The notes under the pieces are model-generated. The model was not told the origin of the DNA. It saw only the letters and a program-made list of their open reading frames with translations, and did not search any database. A DNA stretch of 64,000 nt, taken from assembly GCF_030253575.1 (NCBI RefSeq), contig NC_080561.1:6399001-6463000 (forward strand), given 5' to 3'. This stretch comes from Rhododendron vialii. Lineage: Eukaryota > Streptophyta > Magnoliopsida > Ericales > Ericaceae. Shown here one piece after another: positions 10,470-19,647 of this stretch (position 1 is the stretch's first letter; the number at the start of each line of letters is the position of its first letter). Both the position numbers and the translations under genes were made by a program.

Positions 10470-10810
10470 ATGGAAAGAGAAACAGTAGAGAGGAAGAAGC
10501 AGCCTAGGCCCAAGTGGGTATATGGAAGTATGTATTTGGGTTTTTGTCGATATGGCTGTGGTAAAGTGTGCTATTCAGCTCGGCATACCTGATGCCCTGG
10601 AAACCCATGACGGCCCCACGACACTCCCCGATCTTTCCTCCGCCCTCGGGTGCTCCCCCTCCGCCCTCCACCACCACATCATGAGGTTTCTAATTCACCG
10701 TAAAATCTTTAAAGAAGATCCCACCGGATACCTACCTCCAAATGCCACTGTCGCGCCTCCTCACGAAAAATAGCGACAAGAGCGTGATGGATTTCGTGTT
10801 CTCTACGATT
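10470..10810 (+). pseudogene. Plant O-methyltransferase fragment (dimerisation domain), frameshifted
   Basis: The coding-like part resembles the N-terminal dimerisation domain of plant COMT-type small-molecule O-methyltransferases: MAVVKCAIQLGIPDAL, then the LSSALGCSPSALHHHIMRFL helix region, then PLSRLLTKNSDKS. These pieces sit in three reading frames. An initiating ATG at 10470 is in one frame, the middle (10522-10773) in another, and the end (from 10742) in a third. The SAM-binding catalytic domain is absent. This is a broken 5' fragment of a host gene, starting about 160 bp after U5 copy 1. Family assignment is firm; the substrate is unknown. Confidence 0.8.
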
Positions 10811-10814
10811 CTTA

Positions 10815-11310
10815 GGAAGAGAATGCGTAGATATTGTCAATATGGATCTAAGAACCGGCCGCTACGTATCGATTTTTGTACCGGCACTACCCATAATTTA
10901 TGTACTGTCAATATGGATCTAAAAATGCGTAGAATGCTATACGGGTGCTACCCATAATTTATGTACCATCCGATTCTTGCAACGTATGGCTAAGAAACTG
11001 ATTTTTTTTGCTGTTTTCATCTTCTTTTTTTTTGGGAATTTGCTATACAAGAGGGTCCAAAGTAAGCGTTCGAGTGGTTCTTCTTCCTTAAAACAGATGA
11101 CAGAGAGGAAAGAGATTACACAACGGGGCCGTTCTGCTAAATTACAAGAGAATATACTGATTTTGTTTCAATATCTTCTAATCGCAGCATCAAACTTGAA
11201 AAGTGGTATAGTTTGAAACGTGGTCCAACTTTGTCTATTTCTTGGAGATTTGATACTAATATGGTAATGAAACTTGAGGGATTTACCAAAGTTTAAGAAG
11301 CCAAAGGAAC
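10815..11310. other. Spacer with a duplicated AT-rich motif
   Basis: A word of about 35 bp containing ACCCATAATTTATGTAC and TCAATATGGATCTAA recurs at about 10835-10960. It suggests local tandem duplication next to the methyltransferase fragment. No RNA or protein gene was recognised. Confidence 0.35.
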
Positions 11311-11317
11311 AAATGGA

Positions 11318-11368
11318 CTCCCACATCGGCTATTTAGGTGTGCTTTGCCAGGAGACTAGCTATAAATT
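11318..11368 (+). promoter_or_regulatory. U4 snRNA promoter: USE and TATA
   Basis: CTCCCACATCG (11318-11328) matches the USE at 10 of 11 positions. TATAAAT starts at 11361, 33 bp after the USE and 32 bp before the RNA start. The spacing equals that of U2 and both promoter-bearing U5 copies, so it is Pol II type. Confidence 0.82.
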
Positions 11369-11392
11369 GAAGAATTGTTAGTATGAAGAAGT

Positions 11393-11550
11393 ATCTTCGA
11401 GCTTGGGGTAATAATGTAGTTAGCGAGGTAATAACCGAGGCGCGTCAATTGCTGGTTGAAAACTATTTCCAAACCCGCTCTTCGGCCTGGGTTCAGCCTT
11501 GGCCGCTGAGAATTTCTGGATGGGCCTCCCTCTAGTCAGGGGTAAAGCCC
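11393..11550 (+). ncRNA. U4: U4 spliceosomal snRNA (divergent copy)
   Basis: The RNA starts ATCTTCGAGCTTGGGG. It carries the U4 5' stem-loop ending CCGAGGCGCG, the U6-pairing ATTGCTGGTTGAAAAC segment (stem I), a central stem-loop, a Sm-like site AATTTCTGG at 11511-11519, and a 3' hairpin GGGC...GCCC. A weak 3' box follows (AGTCATAA at 11561-11568). Length is about 158 nt. Compared with my memory of plant U4, it differs at the U6 stem II side (GAGC for GCGC), in the k-turn that binds the 15.5K/Snu13 protein (GCGAGG for GUGAGG), and in the Sm site (a C within the U run). It could be a variant gene or a decaying one with an intact promoter. Confidence 0.85.
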
Positions 11551-11779
11551 TACAATTCTTAGTCATAATTTCTCGCTGATTGAATGGCAAATTGATGTTC
11601 TTTATGTTTTATATATATACATACAGAGAGCAAATTTAATGAGAATGTTAGTGTTAGATTCCGTATATAAATACGAAGTGGTTTGGGTCTATTTCATGAT
11701 GGGCAGAAAAATCTTAACGCGCAGACAATCCATTAAACCACTTATCATCCACCCTCCGCAATCAACTCATCCTCCCCAT

Positions 11780-12105
11780 ATGCACCCGTAGTGCACCCCA
11801 TAACAATGGAAAGGCGATCGGAACCATGGCCATAGCCATAACAATGGAAAGGTCGTGCACCCCATAACAATGGAAAGGCGAGGCGGTGCACCCCATAACA
11901 ATGGAAAGGCGATCGGAACCATGGCCATAGCCATAACAATGGAAAGGCGATCGGAACCATGGCCATGGCCCGTTTATTCCGATGGCCATGGCCCATTTAG
12001 AGAAAGGTCAATTTCTGAAGTTCTACAGAACTTATTAAAAGTAAAAATTACTACACCCCTAACAATGGAAAGGCGATCGGAACCATGGCCATGGCCGTTT
12101 TAGAG
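11780..12105. repeat. Minisatellite built on CCATAACAATGGAAAGGCG
   Basis: At least six copies of the core CATAACAATGGAAAGG occur between 11798 and 12075. They are mixed with GATCGGAACCATGGCCAT blocks and a separate duplicated block (GCAATTTCTGAAGTTCTACAG) at about 12008 and 12108. The CCATGGCCATGG words are palindromic. It lies between U4 and the second U5 gene. Confidence 0.85.
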
Positions 12106-12397
12106 AAAGGGCAATTTCTGAAGTTCTACAGACTTATTAAACGCAAGAATCTTTTTCTTAGATCATAACGATTGAAAGAGTGAAAGCTATTAACAAGTCC
12201 GCAGTCTTTACTATGAAACCATGATGAGATATAAATTGGCAATTAGATACTCAAATCCTTAATATAGGCGACTAGTAAACAAAGGGAAGATTTAATAAAG
12301 CAAAGCGATTCGATTCGAGTTGAGTTGCTAAAGCGACTTTGTTCAAATACTTGGGACAGGGATGTGTTCTCTGGAGAAGTTAGATGTACCTGGCCTC

Positions 12398-12450
12398 GTC
12401 CCACATTGACAGTTGAAAGTTTTGTTCTGAAATGAAAGTCATACATAAGA
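12398..12450 (+). promoter_or_regulatory. U5 snRNA promoter, copy 2: USE and TATA
   Basis: GTCCCACATTG at 12398-12408 matches the USE at 10 of 11 (one T for C near the 3' end). The TATA-like ATACATAA begins at 12441, at the same 33-bp register as the other three promoters. The promoter is a duplicate of the U5 copy 1 promoter, including about 70 bp of upstream sequence. Confidence 0.8.
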
Positions 12451-12471
12451 TAGGCAACTCGATGGTTCAAA

Positions 12472-12603
12472 ATCACGTAGCCACGCGGAGAGCACAAAGC
12501 GAACTATTCTTTCGCCTTTTACTAAAGATTACGGTGCGCTCGCCACAGAAAGTGGCAAACCGAAGTTTTTGGAGGGGTCTTTTCCTTTGGATTAGACTCC
12601 CTA
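12472..12603 (+). ncRNA. U5: U5 spliceosomal snRNA, copy 2
   Basis: Loop 1 CGCCTTTTACTAAAGA at 12513-12528 is identical to copy 1. The lower stem GCCAC/GTGGC is kept, while GAGCAC now faces GTGCGCTC with a bulge. The Sm site AGTTTTTGGAG is canonical (12564-12574), and the terminal hairpin GGGGTCT...AGACTCC pairs well. The downstream 3' box is weaker (AATCCGAA). Compensated changes in the 3' hairpin relative to copy 1 suggest a functional history. The 5' end is inferred from the TATA distance. Confidence 0.88.
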
Positions 12604-12887
12604 TCAAACCAAATCCGAAATTTTGCAGTTTCACTTAAATTTTGTGCTCTCTAAGAATACTGAATGAGGAAAATTCTTTTCTAAGGTGGTCCACAAGTTC
12701 ATAAATTCTTTTCTCCTTGATAATCATTTCATTTATTCTTGGCAGCAAAATGTGAGCCATCCATCCATCCACAGAACAGGTCAATCATATAGTGACAATC
12801 CAAACTAGTCTTAATCAATTCTTTTATGAAATTCCTTTCATGAAATCGGACATTTATAAAAACACGATCAAGTGATATGTCTTCCGG

Positions 12888-12998
12888 TACAAAGCGAACT
12901 ACTCTTTCGCCTTTTACTAAAGAGTACCGTGTGCTCGCCGCTCTAAGTGGCATATGCCAATTTTTGGAGGGGTCCTTCCTTTGGGTAAGGACTCCCTT
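12888..12998 (+). pseudogene. U5 snRNA, copy 3, lacking 5' end and USE
   Basis: Loop 1 CGCCTTTTACTAAAGA (12908-12923), Sm site ATTTTTGGAG and terminal hairpin GTCCTT...AAGGAC are intact, and a good 3' box (CAAACA-AGTCTGAA, 13000-13014) follows. However, the 5' strand of the basal stem (GCCAC, GAGCAC) is missing, and no USE is found where one is expected. A TATA-like TATAAA sits at 12855. Because genomic 3'-box sequence is retained, it arose by DNA duplication and not by reverse transcription of mature U5. Confidence 0.82.
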
Positions 12999-13484
12999 TC
13001 AAACAAGTCTGAAAATTTGTATCATTTTAACCTTTATAATTTTTGAAATTGAAATGATACAAATTTTCTTGACAAAAATCAGGTTGATTTACGTTAGAAC
13101 CAATTCTAAAATTTTACAATTTCTTTAATCAGGTTGATCGTACATACCAATTTTATAATATCCTTGAGAACAATGGGTCGTTAAATTCTCTTGTTATTCA
13201 GTTAATTTGAATCAAATATTTACTAATCTCCAATCAATCTGGTTTTTTGCGCAAATGATTAGACGTCTAGAGCTACATAATAAATGACTCAAATTTTATC
13301 AAAATATGTTGTGGGACCTCACATTACCGGTTGGTATATTTGAAAGATGTATTTGAAATGGTGTGTGTACGTAGCAAAGTTATTTAACGTCTAGAGAAAC
13401 CATATTCAGTACTCTTTTCGTTCTCATTTTATTTGCTTCCTAAGAAAACTTGTATCATTTTAACCTTTATAATTTTTGAAAGTT

Positions 13485-13620
13485 CTTTTTTTTTTTTTTG
13501 AATCCTTCAAATCTATTCATCAAGACCTTCTAAATGGCACAAAAAAATTCTAAAAATTATTTTGACAGCACGAGATTTTGAGTCTCACGTGTCTACCATT
13601 TCACCAGCAAGCTAGGCAAT
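13485..13620 (-). repeat. SINE-like retrocopy headed by a tRNA-Leu(CAA) fragment
   Basis: On the minus strand, GGTGAAATGGTAGACACG followed by a GAGACTCAAAATCTC anticodon arm (anticodon CAA) equals the 5' two-thirds of plastid-type tRNA-Leu(CAA) with about one mismatch. It is followed by about 75 bp of other sequence and ends in an A-run (T-run at 13488-13499 on the plus strand). The T arm is absent, so it is not a working tRNA. It is either a tRNA-headed SINE or a plastid-DNA fragment. Confidence 0.5.
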
Positions 13621-14750
13621 TAAGTTTTGGAAGTCAAAATACACGTTTCCTTGGTAAACAAACGAAATGGGACACCAAGGCTAAGAGATTTGAAGATTGA
13701 GTTCAAGCTATAAGATTTCTCAATTTTCTCTAACACATACGAACAGACGTACTATTATACACAGAGATAAGAACGATGGCTTTGAAGCTCTCTCAATACT
13801 TTTTCCCCCTACTGTGCTGATTTCATATTTTTATCCTTTGTGATTAATGAAATACTTCTTCGTTGTTCAAAAAATAAAATAAAAAGGACGGCTTTGTCAA
13901 TGGTTATATCATCGTCTTTTCAGCCCAAAGTTAGATGTTCTGTCTCTTCTTCTTATTTCGCACCAAATTGTGGTTACTTGAAATTGGTGCTTCAATTCTA
14001 AGCTGCTTGATGTTATTTCAATATTGTACGCATACGATATCTAGTAGTAAATTGTTTTGTTAAAACAAAATTAGAAATATTTGAAAAAATGAGAATTAGG
14101 ATCGAGCACTTTTGGAGTTAAAATTGAAAAACTAAAAAAATGGGCTGGATGGGCCGGGTTTAATCCATACCTTCACTGCATGGTACAAGGTAAACAGAGG
14201 CCCAACGTGGCCCAGACCCAATGGATGGGCATGCACTTTGTTTCCAAGCCCACCTAAACATAAGTTTGAGCCTGTCCAAATAGCCCGCCAATGAGTCCTT
14301 AATTGTAAATGACAAGTTTGGTTAGGGATTTTTCTATGATGTCCCAAGTGATTTTGGGCATTGACAAACCAACAGTATGTGCCGGCATAGGGTCAGTCCT
14401 TGATTTGGTAGCTTGTGTCTTCAATTTTGGTAGTTTTGGTTCACTCTTTTGGATTGTGATGTAATTCTCGCATTCGGGCTTTTGAATGATAATATATGAA
14501 TTGCCTGTTGATAAAAAAAAAAAAAAAGAACCCCGGATAATTAGATTAGAAAGTACTTGATTCAATTGTTTAATCAAAATCACATATAAAAAGTGGAGTT
14601 ATTTTTTGCTAAAAACGAGTTGGTTTCGTGACTTTTTCGCCAAAAAAACAAATAAAATTCCCCTTATCACTAAAGTTTACAAACATTTAATATGACCAAA
14701 CTTACCATGTTTAACATTTAATATGACAATTGGAAGTTAACGATCGAAAA
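13620..14750. other. Gene-free stretch with LINE-like 3' tails
   Basis: Two segments look like 3' ends of retrotransposed transcripts. One is 13800-13875, where TTAATGAAATACTTCTTCG is followed by an A-rich run. The other is about 14400-14526, where TGATGTAATTCTCGC leads to an A15 tract. Neither keeps coding sequence or clear target repeats. Nothing else was recognised. Confidence 0.3.
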
Positions 14751-14751
14751 A

Positions 14752-15158
14752 ACATTGTTGTTGCTACAATGTTTCAAATTCGTGTCATAGAGTAGCGGCC
14801 ATTGAAGCCAAAGCATTTACCTTATTAAATGTGAACTAAAACGATTATGTAGATAAGTATTTTTATTGTTGTTTTTTAATTGGAAATATATGTAGGGCAC
14901 CACTCGACCATCTGGGCTAGAATCCCCAAATACCTTGGGCCGGTCCTGCTTGCGTTGCTACTATGTTTCAAATTTGTGTCAAAGAGAATACAGAGTGGCT
15001 ATTGAAGCCAAAGCATTTACCATGTTAAATGTGAACTAAAACGATTATATAGATAAGTATTTTTATTGTTGTTTTTTAATTGGAAATATATGTAGGGCAC
15101 CACTCGATTATTCGGCCTAGAACCCCGAAATACCTTGGGCCGGTCCTGCTTGCTACCT
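14752..15158. repeat. Two tandem 206-bp end pieces of a hAT-type MITE
   Basis: The units 14752-14955 and about 14959-15158 match each other closely. Both finish with CCTTGGGCCGGTCCTGCTTGC. A third, complete relative is the MITE at 17533-17959, whose right half is the same sequence. These are probably truncated, tandemly duplicated copies of that element. Confidence 0.7.
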
Positions 15159-15879
15159 CCTTGGTTTTGGATAAGGTCTGATATAAATAGATACAGTATA
15201 ACCGGGGCGGAAAAAATTGGAAAAAGATGTGCTCATGGTATGGCAAATGGGCTATTATATTCTATTGCAATGCCTATCCTATGAAAACATGACCTTCGGT
15301 GACTCCCAAAGGCCTCTTTTCTCCGCGTACGATTAGCGGATCCGGGGTGCTGAAGTGCACGTATAGGGCAGCACACAGTCGTCGATCTCATTAATCAACG
15401 GTCCACATTAAAAATTAATTATGACCGATAATAAATGATCTTAGCGGTTATAATTAAAAATCATATCTCAACCATTTATTGTCAAGATCGATGGCTCGTG
15501 TGCGCCCTACAGGGTGCCTTGCGGGGCCTCACAATACAGAATTTCCCAATCCAAGATTAGCCCTGGCCATCCTTCCACATGCTGCTCCACGCCCCTCTCT
15601 CTACTTGGATCAGCTCCAATTCGGGTCTCGTTTTGAGTTTGAAAATATAATTTGAACCGTTTACTGTTTAGAGTTAAAAACAGGCAATAACTAGGAAAAA
15701 AATCAAGTCGATCGAGCGTCGGTAGATCACTAATGGAATCAGATATTCTTCTTGTGTATTTTTGAAATTATATTTGCGGTTAATTTATTGAAGAAAAACG
15801 TGATTTGCTTGCTAGATTGCCAACTTTTGATTGACTTTATTTTTTACAGGACTTTTGTACGCATTAAGGTCTACAATTT

Positions 15880-16102
15880 GCTTTGTTTGGATTTTTTTTT
15901 TTTCAAAAAATTCTCAACTAAAAAAATATTCATTACCCTTACTTCTAATCACTACTCACCATTATCTCCAATCATTATTGTCATTTCTCTCTATCTCTCT
16001 CCAATCATTACATCTACTTCCAATCATTACTCACATTTCTTTCTTCACTCATAACCCTACAAAATTTCTCAAAAACTTCTAAAAACTCATCCAAACACAA
16101 TA
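15880..16102. mobile_element. MITE with TTTGTTTGGAT / ATCCAAACACAA ends
   Basis: It is present in repeat block A between GGTCTACAATTTG and the GGATCAT word and absent at the same point in blocks B and C. The T-rich left side and the CAAT-rich right side end in imperfect inverted repeats. The empty paralogous sites support insertion; the superfamily is not assigned. Confidence 0.5.
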
Positions 16103-16764
16103 AATTTGGATCATTTTTCGAGATCAGGACGAGACCGGTACATGTATTGGAGGCAAAAACACCCTACTCTGCCTTGGAGCATAGCAGGTCCCTGTGTAAA
16201 TTTCTTGCCAGTTCTTTTTTTCTTTCTTACCCACCCTTTTGATTGGATTATTCAAAGGAATAATTGCTATTTAGTGGTCTTGGGACAACGTCACGTGGTG
16301 TTCCAACACTATTCTCTATCGCACATTTATTTGAAGTTATGGACCCCACAGAAGTACTGTATGGATCCTAAAATTAAGTTTATGTGGCGGTGCCTTAAGA
16401 TCATTGATAATTACTCCATATAAGAGCAATATTTACTTTTCTACGTTAAAATAATTTTTTTGGTAATTGAAGTCTCAAATAACAAACTCTAATGTTCTGT
16501 GGATAATATTAAATAAATACTCGTTTATTCTGTTGTGGTTCGCATATTTACTTCCAAAATTGAATTACTTTAAATGTTGTGTTTCGCTTATACTATCATC
16601 GATTTTTTTTGGGTTCAAAATCTACAATAAATGTCGGAAGAAAAGACAGATGATATTTTAACCAAAAAAGAAAATATAGATAAAAAACGAAGGCTGATGG
16701 AACCCGGGTTGGTGTTGTACATGCTATGCAGCATCCGAGTATCTGTTCGTACTTATTTTTCACA

Positions 16765-16912
16765 ATAAGACTAAGTTTTGCTAAGATTCTTATTTTTTAA
16801 GTACTTATTTTTCGATTTACGAGACATGCCATTCTCTCACAATGCATCACATTTAATTCAAAAAATAATTATTTATTAAAAAATAAATACTTATTCCTTA
16901 GTAGGACAAGGC
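16765..16912. repeat. Small MITE family member (CTTATTTTTTAAGTACTTATTTT type)
   Basis: The ends read TTTTGCTAAGATTCTTATT and ACTTATTCCTTAGTAGGAC, which are imperfect inverted repeats. Inside is TTTACGAGA...CATTCTCTCACAAT. Related copies lie at 20636-20762, 26907-27052 and, reversed, about 55300-55440. About 125-150 bp, non-coding. Confidence 0.6.
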
Positions 16913-17532
16913 CTGAGTGAAATGCAGGATCTTTAATGCAATTAAGCAAAATAATTATTTTATAACCAGTGGATAAGAAAATTGCAAAGGAATTCAAAAG
17001 AAAGATTTACTCCATCTTTTCTCTTGAAAGAAGCTACATGTGAGATTCCCTACTATTTAAGTGTGAGATTATTTTTTGTCGCAGTAGATATTATTTAAAT
17101 TAATCTTGAACTAATTAAACACAAGTTTATTCCAACGTTATGAGAATCCATTACTAGTGGCCAGTGGGAGTATTTTATTTAGTTTGGTCAAACACCAGTT
17201 GTCCGCCTGTCTTGTGCATGCGAACTCGTTTCTCCTCATCACATATTTGGATATCAAAATACTGGAGTATTTATTTATTTTAGTCGGATGTTTGGGTCAG
17301 CTTGTGTAAACCTTGATTAATTCTGGGACCTTGAATTTAACGACCAGAAAAACTCAAGGTTTACGATCGAAAAAACATTCCAGAAACCCCAAAGTTTTAA
17401 ACGTTTGGCTTTCGTGAGGTTCGACCTTGTAACTTTTTGGAGGGTATGTAACTTCTTGGAGGATAAGTCCTTTAGTTGCTTTGTTAACTCTCATGCCCAC
17501 TATACCAAACCTCATGGGAGGCCACTTGTAGC

Positions 17533-17959
17533 CAGGGCCGGCCCTTTGGGCAAGGCTCAACACGCCCACGCCTAGGGCCTCCAAATTTTGAGCAAAATAG
17601 AGCCCCCTTCACTACAAATATATATATTTTTTGTTCACAATATAGAAGAAGTTCCATTGGTGATTCAGTGGTAAAATGCAAACTATCCCGCTGAAAGTGA
17701 CTGAGTTTGAATTCTATCGGAGCATTTACTATTATTTTTTTTTCCGTATTTGCCAAAAATATTATTGTTGCTACTATGTTTCAAACTTGTGTCAAAGAGA
17801 AACACATGGCAGCCATTGAAGCCAAAGCATTTACCATATTAAATGTAAACTAAAACAATTATATTATATAGAAAAATATTTTGTTGTTGTATTTTAATTG
17901 AAAATATATGTAGGACTCCACTCGATCATTTGACTCCTTAATACCTTGGGCCGGCCCTG
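17533..17959. mobile_element. hAT-type MITE, 427 bp, with internal tRNA-like boxes
   Basis: Terminal inverted repeats are CAGGGCCGGCCC at both ends. The 8-bp flanks CTTGTAGC (17525-17532) and CTTGTACA (17960-17967) agree at 6 of 8, as expected for an aged hAT target duplication. Within it, 17655-17720 has Pol III-like box A (TTCAGTGGTAAAATGC) and box B (GAGTTTGAATTC) words. It is non-coding. Confidence 0.75.
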
Positions 17960-17965
17960 CTTGTA

Positions 17966-19647
17966 CAACCATTACCTCCTTGGTTTTGGATAAGGTCCTA
18001 ACATAAGCAGATATAACCTGGGCACCTCTTGTGAAAAAAAAAAATTGAAAAACATGTGCACATGTCATGGGATTCATGGGAAAGGGGCTATTATATTCTA
18101 TTGCAATGCCTATCCTGCCGCTTTTCTCCGCGTTGGATTAGCCCCATCCTTCCACACGCTGCTCCACGCCCGTCCCGGGCTGTGCACATGCCCTCCAAAA
18201 GAAGTGCACACCGTGCTGTGCACATCCTGATCATCCATATTCGGTAATCAATGATCAGGATTGTTAAGACCATTGAACGGTTAAGATTACGTCCAACACC
18301 GAGCAATCCGAACTATTGATTGTCGAGATGGACTGTCCGGATATACACAATACGGTGTGCACAACATCATACCCAATCCCAAAAACATAATCTGAACCGT
18401 TTACTATTTAGAGTTAAAAGTTAGACGCGGGCAATAATTCGATGAAAAATCAAGTCAATCGGGCGTCGTTAGATCACTGATCAAATCAAATATTCTTGCT
18501 ATGTATTTTTGAAATTGTATTTGCTGTTAATTTACTGAAGAAAAACATGATTCGCTTACTGTTTTGCCGACATTCGATTGACTTACTTTTGTATGCATTA
18601 AGGTCTACAGCGGAGGAGGGTTATCGACGATCCTAGCTATCCGGTTTGTGGTTCTAACCAAGAATCTGTTGTCCATATTCTTTGTAATTGCCCTTTAGCT
18701 GTTCAAGCGTGGCGTTTGTCGCCTTTGCATGTAAGTTTGGGGGCAGTACAAATTGCTTCTTTTTCTTCTTTTTGGGGCTCTATGGAACTGTGGTGGCAGG
18801 ATCAAAGCAATAAGGAATGGCGTATGTCAGTTGCTGCGGTCCTTATGTGGTATATCTGGAAGTGTCGAAATGGGGCTCTGTTTGACCATAAGCTAGCTCT
18901 TCCTAGGGTGGTGTGCAAGTGGGCAATGGAACATTTGCAAGAGTTTTTGACTGCAAACTCTTTGAACCCTCTAAATATTGTTTCATCCGGGGAGGGTGCT
19001 GCAAATTCGTGGATTAGGCCTCCAGATGGGATCTTTAAGATTAACGTGGACGGTTCATGGAAGGAAGACATGGGGAAAGGAGGCTATGGTATTGTGGTTA
19101 GAGATTTTAGAGGTCTTTTTGTTGCTGCTTCTATGGGTTTTTCACAGTGGTGTGCAAGTTCATCAGTTGCTGAAGCTCTGGCAATTCGACAAGGTGTTCA
19201 TCTTGGCTTCCAACTTGGTTTAGGGTCTATTTTCGTGGAAAGTGATGCTCAATTGCTGGTGAAGATGCTCAATGGCCAGGTTGCAACCAATCAAGAGGTG
19301 GAAATGATCATTCATGATATTCAAGCCTTAAGCAAAAATTTCCAGTGCTGCGGCTTTTCTTTTGTTCGTAGGACTGGTAATTCGGTTGCTCATGTGTTGG
19401 CAAGTAAGGGTTTGAGTGGTTTGGGGTATAGTCTTTGGACTGAATCCCCACCGTTGTGGTTATTTGGTCCCCTTTCGAGGGACGGGTCTCCCCGTCTGAT
19501 GTATCGTTCTTGACGTATAAATAACAACTGTTATCATTGTGACAAAAAAAAAAAAACGGTCTACAAATTGAAAACTTAGGATCATATTTTCGAGTTTGGG
19601 ACGAGACCGGTACTGGTAATGGAGGCACAGCACCCTACTCTGCCCTG
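17966..19647 (+). repeat. Segmental repeat B, interrupted by a LINE
   Basis: Block B starts at the CTCCTTGGTTTTGGATAAGG word and is the closest relative of block C (19648-21260). The two are joined head to tail where B ends CTCTGCCCTGG and C begins TTTTGGATAAGG. Both contain the GTGCACACCGTG...TACGGTGTGCACAAC inverted words. Without the LINE the unit would be about 0.7 kb. Confidence 0.75.
18610..19557 (+). mobile_element. 5'-truncated LINE with 8-bp target duplication
   Basis: The insert starts within a zinc-binding RT domain (VCGSNQESVVHILCNC) and runs as one open frame to 19513. It includes a complete plant LINE RNase H with DGSW, AEAL, ESDA and a terminal SVAHVLA motif. A 3' UTR ends in A13 (to 19556). 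GGTCTACA flanks both sides (18602-18609, 19558-19565) and occurs once at the matching point of block C (20234), so the pre-insertion site is known. The open frame without stops indicates a young insertion. Confidence 0.9.

Larger units (their letters stand above)
15160..17430 (+). repeat. Segmental repeat A (related to 17966-21260)
   Basis: From the TTGGTTTTGGATAAGGTC word through the ACCTTGAATTTAACGA word this block parallels blocks B and C. It shares the GCAATGCCTATCCT, GAACCGTTTACT, CGGGCGTCG/GAGCGTCG, GACGAGACCGG and CGAACTCGTTTCTCC landmarks in the same order. Block A alone has an insert with inverted ends at about 15330-15530 and a MITE at about 15880-16102. No gene was recognised in it. 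Confidence 0.75.

Noticed and set aside
11745-12103. Overlapping open frames on both strands
   Set aside because: Products of the minisatellite, which lacks stops in several frames.
13485-13620. Functional tRNA-Leu gene
   Set aside because: The T arm and 3' acceptor strand are missing.
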